Shown: positions 7,971-13,690 of the stretch, piece by piece
Layout: every line of letters begins with the position of its first letter
Position numbering within the stretch: the first letter of the stretch is position 1
Source: Akkermansiaceae bacterium UBA1506
GTDB lineage: Bacteria > Verrucomicrobiota > Verrucomicrobiia > Verrucomicrobiales > DEV007
Assembly: GCA_002323995.1 (NCBI GenBank)
Contig: DCQY01000070.1
Span: 1 to 17,456, forward strand
Direction of reading: 5' to 3'
DNA: 17,456 bases
The notes under the pieces: model-generated
The model's database searches: none
The model's input: the letters and a program-made list of their open reading frames with translations, nothing else
Told to the model about the DNA's origin: nothing
Program-made: the position numbers and the translations under genes

Positions 7971-9305
7971 CTACTCGGCGTGGACAGGGGCTTCGCGAGC
8001 AATACGGGCCTGAAAATCGCCGAGTCCTGTCCAGATTGTGGGACGATTCAGATCGACCTCATGAACCACCACGGTGTCCCATTCCTGCGCGTGGCTAAGC
8101 CAATTTCCTTCACGGTCCCAGACCGCCGTCTTCATCCAGTTTGCCTCGTGATTGGTGTAGGTGGAGCTCACCAGAAAAATTCCGTTTTCAGCGCAACGCG
8201 CTGCGGCAATGCGTGGATTTCCTCCCCAAATAGGAAGCGCGATTACTTCGGCGCCTTTCATCGCGAGATTACGAGCAACCTCAGGAAAGAAAACGTCGTA
8301 GCAAACCATCATTCCCACGGTTCCAAAGCGGGTTTGGAAGACAGGATACTCGTTACCAGGAGCGATACCCTTCGCAATCTCCTCCCGTGGAAGAGTCACC
8401 TTTCGATATTTTCCAACAACTTCACCCAAGGGACCCACTAGAACAGCAACATTATAGATAAGGGGGCCATCTCGTTCGACAAGACCTGCCACAAGATAGA
8501 GGTCATGCTTCTTGGCTATTTTACCGAAGAATTCAGTAGATGGGCCGGGAATGGTTTCGGCCAGATCAACATAGTCTTTCGGCACCCCCTTACAGGTCAG
8601 TAACTCCGGCAGCACGATCAAGTCTGCTCCTTCTGCTGCCGCAGCATCAATCAGGGGGACTAGTAACTGGCGATTTCCTTCGGGAGTCTTTTCCGATCCG
8701 GACAGTTTGGTGTGTACTGCCGCCAATTTTACTTTTCGTTCTTCCGGAGCTTCAGACTTAAGCAACGAAACATCTTTCCATTCAGCCATCCCTCCTGGAG
8801 CCCACCTCAAATGCAACTGAACGAGCGCTGTGAGAGCGTTCTCCGGCACGAGGTAACGGTCGGATACCTTGATCCAATCATTCATTGCAGAGCCTCGATC
8901 GCGCGGAAAGTCAGGGCGAGCCCGATCAGTTTCGGAGCCGAAATATTCAGGATTTACCCGATGCGGGCTCTCTACAGCTTCACCATTTGGCCCTATCCAT
9001 TCAATTCGGACGATGCAAGAACGCTTCGGATGGCCCACATTTTGACAACGTCTGAGGGCAGAAAACTCAACCCATTCGCCCCCCGTTACGGGATACGATG
9101 ATTCCCAGTATCCATTCAAACCTTCGAGTTCGGGAGAAAAGAGAAGAAGTTCACCTAAACGTCCCAACTCACCTTTTACACCAATCTCAGGCCGCGGTGA
9201 TTTCAACTCCCATTGAGTGGGGCGGCGCTCTTCACCAAGAACTCCCACAACGGATAGTGTCAGAAGGCCAAACAGAATCCGAACAATCGAAGCTGGAAAT
9301 CGCAT
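7971..9305 (-). CDS. Exported carbon-nitrogen hydrolase (nitrilase superfamily) with N-terminal beta domain
   Basis: This 444-residue protein hydrolyses a non-peptide C-N bond, probably an amide, outside the cytoplasm. A signal peptide covers about residues 1-24 (MRFPASIVRILFGLLTLSVV and on). Residues about 25-185 form an extra domain with alternating strand-like segments (GYWESSYPVTGGEWVEFSAL, LVQLHLRWAPGGMAEWKDVS) that resembles a carbohydrate-binding-type beta sandwich. The nitrilase domain (about 192-440) has the full Glu-Lys-Cys triad: E234 in VLPELLT, K302 in YRKVTLP and C335 in MVCYDVFFPE. Most nitrilase-family enzymes are cytoplasmic and about 260-330 residues long, so the leader and added domain are unusual. 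It stands alone on its strand: a small plus-strand gene converges on it and a non-coding stretch of about 500 bases lies upstream. Substrate is unknown; an N-acyl group or amide on a glycan or peptide is a guess. The ribosome site before the ATG is weak. Confidence 0.9.
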   Translation of the reverse strand: MRFPASIVRILFGLLTLSVVGVLGEERRPTQWELKSPRPEIGVKGELGRLGELLLFSPELEGLNGYWESSYPVTGGEWVEFSALRRCQNVGHPKRSCIVRIEWIGPNGEAVESPHRVNPEYFGSETDRARPDFPRDRGSAMNDWIKVSDRYLVPENALTALVQLHLRWAPGGMAEWKDVSLLKSEAPEERKVKLAAVHTKLSGSEKTPEGNRQLLVPLIDAAAAEGADLIVLPELLTCKGVPKDYVDLAETIPGPSTEFFGKIAKKHDLYLVAGLVERDGPLIYNVAVLVGPLGEVVGKYRKVTLPREEIAKGIAPGNEYPVFQTRFGTVGMMVCYDVFFPEVARNLAMKGAEVIALPIWGGNPRIAAARCAENGIFLVSSTYTNHEANWMKTAVWDREGNWLSHAQEWDTVVVHEVDLNRPTIWTGLGDFQARIAREAPVHAE

Positions 9306-9476
9306 AACAAAGGCAAACTAGCAATGCTTCCAAGGTAAGGCGACTACGTAATCCTGCATTCTTTCGATTGCTTAAAACATTAACTCGTATTGGATCCGAT
9401 TTGGATGCTTACCCTCGGCTGCAACACAGCCCTATATGCTAAAAGTGAAGACAACAACTTTCACCATCCGTCATGA

Positions 9477-9495
9477 TTGTGAACTTAAGTCACAA
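9477..9495. promoter_or_regulatory. Operator-like palindrome upstream of the nitrilase-family gene
   Basis: TTGTG and CACAA flank the perfect 8-base palindrome ACTTAAGT, with one additional A on the left side (9482). Deleting that A would give an 18-base perfect palindrome. The site is 172 bases upstream of the nitrilase-family start codon. Such symmetry is typical of dimeric repressor sites; no cognate regulator is in the window. Confidence 0.3.
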
Positions 9496-9683
9496 CTATC
9501 CGGAATTGATAACAGACAAACCCTTAAAGAAATGGCTCGACTGCATTGAGTGTGATGCAAATAACTAAAAGTCGTGGCACGGGGTATTGCCGCTCTCACC
9601 ATATCACAAAAAAGCCTTCTTTAATTCAGCTGTTGTATTCTTCCGAAAGACAATTCTAGCCGGAGATGCGCGAATTCTGATCC

Positions 9684-9705
9684 GAGCCAGTCTTGGCTCT
9701 GGCTC
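9684..9705. terminator. Hairpin downstream of TIM-barrel gene, weak terminator candidate
   Basis: GAGCCAG (9684-9690) and CTGGCTC (9699-9705) form a perfect 7-pair stem with an 8-base loop. It lies 109 bases after the stop of the minus-strand isomerase-like gene. There is no good T-tract on either strand, so it may be a processing or stability hairpin rather than an intrinsic terminator. Confidence 0.25.
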
Positions 9706-9813
9706 AATTTCTTGAGGCTCCCGATTTTGGAGAATCATTTTGATACTCACTCGAACGCTTCAACTGCTCTCTCGAAGGGGTCGCAGACTCAATTGCCCGC
9801 TTTTGAATCGCTT

Positions 9814-10662
9814 TCAAGAATCCAAATCGAGCACATTCCGCATCCAGCAGGCCATGCGCTCTAGTCTTCTGCGATCCCCACCCCTCACTTCAGCCGTGGC
9901 CCATCCACTGAATTGAATCCCATTAAGGATATCTCTAACCTTTTGCCAGTGCACTTCCCCTCCATTGGTCCCTACGACACCCTCTCGCTTTATCTTCGGA
10001 TCCCCAAATTCTGGATGCCCGCGGTCCTTGATGTCCAATTTGTAGATCCGATGACCCAGTGCGCTGGCCCAGTTCTGAGCGGACTGCTCAGTCCATGATA
10101 TTGTATTACCGAGATCAAAATAAGACTTCACCCGATCCGACTCACAGGAATCGATAAACTCGGCCATTTGTTGACCGGTTTTAATAAAGGTGGCGCGGAC
10201 ATTCTCTACACAAAGATTGATTCCAAACTCTTCCGCTAACGGAATGGCATCTCTCAAATGGCCACGCCAGATCTCGAAATTCTCTTTGTAAGAAAGGCCC
10301 GGGTCTTCTCTCGCCCACGTGAGAACAGAGTCACACCCAAACCGCTTTGCCATCTTGAGTGCAGGAACAATGACAGGATCACTTGCATTGATGATGCCAT
10401 GCACCGGGATCCCAGTCACCTGCGCCGCCTCTAACACTTCGTCATGATCCACCGAAGCATCGGTCTTCAGTTCGGTTCCATGAAGACCGACATCGCGGAG
10501 CAATTCGAACTTTTCTCTCACCGAAAGTTCCGGCTCGAGAATCATATCGTATTTCACCGCCAACTTGATGCGTCCCGACAATGGACCAGCCATCGCCATA
10601 CCTGACAAACACGCCATCGATCCGAGAACCGCGGATCGTCGGGAAAAGATTCTCTCCTCCAT
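9814..10662 (-). CDS. Tat-exported sugar isomerase/epimerase-like TIM-barrel protein
   Basis: This 282-residue protein belongs to the xylose isomerase-like TIM-barrel (AP endonuclease family 2) group, whose members isomerise, epimerise or cleave sugars with a divalent metal. The N-terminus has a twin-arginine signal (FSRRSAVLGSMACLSGMAMA, 6-25), so it acts outside the cytoplasm. The barrel includes GLHGTELKTD (59-68), NLCVENV with the likely metal ligand E153, SYFDLGNT with D183, and TAEVRGG with E258 as a probable last ligand. The usual His of the HxKD motif appears replaced: the segment reads YKLDIKDRG, with D210 at that place. AGGA lies 7 bases before the ATG, a fair ribosome site. It is divergent from a Tat-exported Gfo/Idh/MocA dehydrogenase with 107 bases between start codons, suggesting shared control and a common pathway. 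The exact reaction is not known. Confidence 0.88.
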   Translation of the reverse strand: MEERIFSRRSAVLGSMACLSGMAMAGPLSGRIKLAVKYDMILEPELSVREKFELLRDVGLHGTELKTDASVDHDEVLEAAQVTGIPVHGIINASDPVIVPALKMAKRFGCDSVLTWAREDPGLSYKENFEIWRGHLRDAIPLAEEFGINLCVENVRATFIKTGQQMAEFIDSCESDRVKSYFDLGNTISWTEQSAQNWASALGHRIYKLDIKDRGHPEFGDPKIKREGVVGTNGGEVHWQKVRDILNGIQFSGWATAEVRGGDRRRLERMACWMRNVLDLDS

Positions 10663-10731
10663 GCCCGTATCCTAATGACTCGTAGCAATTTACCGAGCAA
10701 AACTACTCACTTATTTGCGATACGCACTACC

Positions 10732-10762
10732 TTGACTCGACCTTTCCTTTTCCTGCTATCAT
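10732..10762 (+). promoter_or_regulatory. Possible sigma-70-like promoter for the Gfo/Idh/MocA gene
   Basis: TTGACT (10732-10737) and TATCAT (10757-10762) resemble -35 and -10 boxes, but their spacing is 19 bases rather than the usual 17. The -10 box ends only 7 bases before the ATG at 10770, and no Shine-Dalgarno site is visible, so use of this promoter would give a nearly leaderless transcript. This is speculative. Confidence 0.25.
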
Positions 10763-10769
10763 CTCCCCG

Positions 10770-12077
10770 ATGAGTGACCCTAAAATTCAGCGCCGAACCT
10801 TCGTTAAAAACTCGACTCTTCTCGCAGCTGCCGCGTCGGCTTTTCCCGCGGGAGTCCAGTCGCAGAACGAGGGCAGCGAAAAAGTACGCGTCGCCTTGAT
10901 TGGATGCGGAGGACGTGGGACAGGGGCAGCCGCCCAAGCCCTCAGCGCTGACGATCAAGCTGAAATATGGGCCATGGCTGACATCGACCAACGCCAAATC
11001 GATATCAGTCGTGAAACGCTGGAGAAAAATGTTCCGGATGCAAAGCAGGTCAAGGTCGCTCCAGAGCGCCAATTCACCGGACTCAATGCCTACGAGCAGG
11101 TCATGGCGATGAACGATGTGGATGTTGTTATCCTAACAACCCCCCCCGGATTCCGTCCGTTTCATTTCGAGGCTGCCGTGAATGCCGGTAAGCATGTCTT
11201 TATGGAGAAACCAGTCGCCGTCGATGCTGCTGGTGTCCGAAGGGTCCTTGAAGCGGCTAAAGCGGCTAAAGCCAAAGATCTAAAAGTTGGTGTGGGATTC
11301 AACCGCCGCCACAGCCCCCTTCACTACGAGGTCATCAGCCGTCTACACGACGGAGGCATCGGAGAGCTTCCCCTGATTCAGATTTTCAATTGCCGCTCCG
11401 ACGTCAATAAGCGACGTGAACGTCAGTCAGGCGAATCGGAACTCGAATTTCAGGTTCGAAATTGGTATTATTTCACTTGGCTGAGCGGGGACTTCATGGT
11501 CGAGCAGAGCGTTCACGAATTTGACGTGGTGCGCTGGATCAAGCAGGAGCAATTCCCGGTCAGCTGTCAGGGCCAGGGCGGGAGGCTCGTCAGAACCGGT
11601 CCGACCAACGGGCAGATCTACGATCACTTCAGTGTCGATTACCAATTCGCCGACGGTTCGCTAGTGACGACTCAGCATCGCCACATCCCCAAGTGCTGGA
11701 ACTGGTTTGGCGAGAAAATCATCGGAACTGAGGGGACTGCAGAGCTTTCCTTCAAGGCTAACGGAGCCATCCGCCCGTCTCAGGGTTCCGCGACCCGCTA
11801 CAAGGAAACGGGCAACTCTTACCAACTTGAGCATGATGCCCTTTTCTCAGCGATCCGCAACGGTAGCGAGTTCAACGAAGGAGATCGAGGTGCTTACTCC
11901 ACGCTCTTTTCCATCATGGGCCGCATGGCTGCCTACACCGGACAGGAAATCAAGTGGGAGGATGCTCTCAACAGTGAAGAAACACTCGCCTTTAATCCAT
12001 CCAACTGGGAAGAAGATCCCCCACTCTTTCCCAACGAAGATCTAGAGTATGCACCGTTTCGCCCAGGATTTACTTAA
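10770..12077 (+). CDS. Tat-exported Gfo/Idh/MocA-family oxidoreductase
   Basis: This 435-residue NAD(P)-dependent sugar dehydrogenase-like enzyme carries a twin-arginine leader (IQRRTFVKNSTLLAAAASAF, 6-25), so it is folded with its cofactor before export. The Rossmann domain shows VRVALIGCGGRGTG (39-52), the acidic ribose-binding turn MADID (69-73), and FMEKPVAVD (144-152) with the signature EKP at 146-148. The C-terminal domain includes the substrate-site segment MVEQSVHEFDVVRW (243-256), with H249 and D252 in the positions usual for catalysis. An Ala-Lys-rich helix at 162-169 is encoded by a short near-repeat of GCGGCTAAA. Family members oxidise, reduce or epimerise sugars; tightly bound cofactor allows redox-neutral chemistry outside the cytoplasm. 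It is divergent from a Tat-exported TIM-barrel protein and ends 13 bases from the convergent GH71/99-like gene, with no visible terminator between. No ribosome site is evident before the ATG. Confidence 0.92.
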   Translation: MSDPKIQRRTFVKNSTLLAAAASAFPAGVQSQNEGSEKVRVALIGCGGRGTGAAAQALSADDQAEIWAMADIDQRQIDISRETLEKNVPDAKQVKVAPERQFTGLNAYEQVMAMNDVDVVILTTPPGFRPFHFEAAVNAGKHVFMEKPVAVDAAGVRRVLEAAKAAKAKDLKVGVGFNRRHSPLHYEVISRLHDGGIGELPLIQIFNCRSDVNKRRERQSGESELEFQVRNWYYFTWLSGDFMVEQSVHEFDVVRWIKQEQFPVSCQGQGGRLVRTGPTNGQIYDHFSVDYQFADGSLVTTQHRHIPKCWNWFGEKIIGTEGTAELSFKANGAIRPSQGSATRYKETGNSYQLEHDALFSAIRNGSEFNEGDRGAYSTLFSIMGRMAAYTGQEIKWEDALNSEETLAFNPSNWEEDPPLFPNEDLEYAPFRPGFT

Positions 12078-12090
12078 GCTTCAATCCAAA

Positions 12091-13404
12091 TCAGGGAACC
12101 AAGTTCGGCCTACCGCGTTCCACCAACTTCTTCGGTAATTCTTTCGTTGCCGGCACTTTGCCTCGCAGCATGAGCCGCCCTGTTCCTGTCACCCTCAGAT
12201 AGTGATCCGGATCCTTGCCTTCGTAGGTGAGAAACTTTACCCCTTCACCAACCGGCACATCGTTCGTGCATTTGAAGATGGCAGTTCCTTCGTCGACTTC
12301 GTCAAACATGGCGACATAGATCATCCGAGCACCGGACTCTTTGGCGGCTACCATCTGCGACCAGAGAAACTGTCCGCCCTCGCGAGGAATCGCGTTGAGC
12401 TCACCACCGTGCAAATTGAACCAACTGAAACCAGGAAACACGACGGGCAAGTAGTCGAGATCATTATCACGGCACCATTTCACATCCGGGATGAGACACT
12501 TTTCCTTGTGTTTGGCCACGCTTTTCTTGTCGCGGTAGCGACCGATCGTCCACGGGCTCACCACATCAGCTAACCTGATCGCTTCGTGCAGTGCTTCATC
12601 TGCCACCGCATCACGATCCAGCGTCCGCCAACCCGTCGGCACCCCCAGCATGACAGAGCAGCCGTCGGCTTTCAGTTTTTCCACCAGTTGCCGGCATTCT
12701 TCGACGGTGTAATCACGAGGTTTGTAGTCTTCGAATCCCACACCCCAAATCGATACCAGCGGCTTGCCATTGTGATGCAGGTAGGCAGGGTCGCCCGTGA
12801 TGTCCATTTTCTCGCGGAGTTCGCGCCAGTCCTCCCAAACCCGTTCCGTTCCTCCGGCGGCCATTCCACTGAGGTCATACATCACAACGTAAGCGCGACC
12901 ATTCCGATTCGCAGCTTCGCGGGCGTGAGACAACACGATGTCTTTGTGTAGTTTCGAGTCCGGTCGGTTTAAGCCATTGGCGAAGCGCTGGATAAACGCC
13001 CCGTCGACACCATACTCGCGCATCCACTGGAAGTGTTTCAACACCACCGTCTTGTCGACACTGCTGAATACAGTCGCAGGACTACCACCTGCTAATTTGA
13101 ACTCCGTCTGGTGCCGGGATACCTCCGAGTATTCGCTCATATCCGGCCAGAGATCGACCGTGAGATTACCGGGCCCGAAAGGTTTGCGGCGGTTTTTGCT
13201 CCAGTGTCCCCAGCCACGTCCCAGTCCGTCGCCCTCCGTCGTGAACCAGCCTTGGTAACCTGCCATCACCTTTCCATCTAGGGTAGCGCAGTTCACACCC
13301 TTATTGCTCGGTCCGGTGTATGGCTTAAGCACAGTCCCTTCCTGTCCCTTTCCGGAGAATGGAGCAACAAGGAAGACGGTAATCCAGACAAAACAGAACT
13401 TCAT
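12091..13404 (-). CDS. Secreted GH71/GH99-like glycoside hydrolase
   Basis: This is a probable polysaccharide-cleaving enzyme of the GH71/GH99-like group. From the ATG at 13404 it has 437 residues and begins with a signal peptide (MKFCFVWITVFLVAPFSGKG). The N-terminal KVMAGYQGWF (45-54) and GWGHWSK (64-70) are characteristic of the group. The barrel continues through DGAFIQRFANG (134-144), AYVVMYDLSGM (171-181) and LVSIWGVGF (216-224). YVAMFDEVDEGTAIFK (363-378) places E369 and E372 in an ExxEG arrangement like the catalytic pair of GH99 enzymes. A short C-terminal tail follows. The frame is open 42 codons further upstream, to an ATG at 13530, but that would bury the signal peptide. A strong GGAGGAG lies 17 bases before 13404, too far for normal use, and instead serves a four-codon frame overlapping the start. 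It lies 286 bases after the fused sulfatase on the same strand, a gap with no gene visible, and fits glycan degradation. Some relatives are annotated as xylosidase/arabinosidase; this substrate is unproven. Confidence 0.85.
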   Translation of the reverse strand: MKFCFVWITVFLVAPFSGKGQEGTVLKPYTGPSNKGVNCATLDGKVMAGYQGWFTTEGDGLGRGWGHWSKNRRKPFGPGNLTVDLWPDMSEYSEVSRHQTEFKLAGGSPATVFSSVDKTVVLKHFQWMREYGVDGAFIQRFANGLNRPDSKLHKDIVLSHAREAANRNGRAYVVMYDLSGMAAGGTERVWEDWRELREKMDITGDPAYLHHNGKPLVSIWGVGFEDYKPRDYTVEECRQLVEKLKADGCSVMLGVPTGWRTLDRDAVADEALHEAIRLADVVSPWTIGRYRDKKSVAKHKEKCLIPDVKWCRDNDLDYLPVVFPGFSWFNLHGGELNAIPREGGQFLWSQMVAAKESGARMIYVAMFDEVDEGTAIFKCTNDVPVGEGVKFLTYEGKDPDHYLRVTGTGRLMLRGKVPATKELPKKLVERGRPNLVP

Positions 13405-13428
13405 CGATTCATACCGAGTTACTCCTCC
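13401..13428 (-). promoter_or_regulatory. Strong ribosome site plus four-codon frame overlapping the glycosidase start
   Basis: On the minus strand GGAGGAG (13428-13422) is followed after 9 bases by ATG AAT CGA TGA (13412-13401). The TGA overlaps the ATG of the GH71/99-like gene by an ATGA junction. The arrangement could let ribosomes terminate and restart on the glycosidase gene. The bases are seen directly; the coupling role is inferred, and a chance occurrence is possible. Confidence 0.35.
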
Positions 13429-13690
13429 CGGCACTGATACGCAAGGAGATCCCTGCCTTCCCGGCGCAATGATGACGCCATCTGTTCCTGCGATATTCGG
13501 ACATCGCCCCATCCAAATTGAGGTCGTCACTCTAACGTTTTTGTCTTTCCCTGTTGAGAGACATTCGATTTAAAACCACCCAGGTAGCCGGTAAACACGG
13601 ACGGTATTCTTTTCTCGGATCGAATCGTACTCTCCAGGCAACTGATCCGGACCGGGAGGACACTGCCTCCGAATAGCAATCCAAGCGAAT

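Larger units (their letters stand above)
9306..9813. other. Non-coding stretch upstream of the nitrilase-family gene
   Basis: These 508 bases carry no convincing reading frame on either strand. They are more AT-rich than the flanking genes and hold three small symmetric elements. These are a GGCTG-CAGCC hairpin at 9417-9431, an operator-like palindrome at 9477-9495, and a 7-pair GAGCCAG-CTGGCTC hairpin at 9684-9705. The first two lie in the upstream region of the nitrilase-family gene. The third lies 109 bases past the stop of the TIM-barrel gene. No tRNA-like cloverleaf or mobile-element end was recognised. Confidence 0.5.

Noticed and set aside
10707..11072. Minus-strand frame of 121 codons overlapping the start of the Gfo/Idh/MocA gene
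   Set aside because: It is antisense to the Tat leader and Rossmann motif of a clearly real gene and has no recognisable features.
13405..13530. Earlier start for the GH71/99-like gene at 13530
   Set aside because: It would bury the signal peptide 42 residues inside the protein.
13655..13670. GGAGG-CCTCC hairpin after the fused sulfatase
   Set aside because: The stem is only 5 pairs and there is no T-tract on the minus strand, so a terminator call is not supported.
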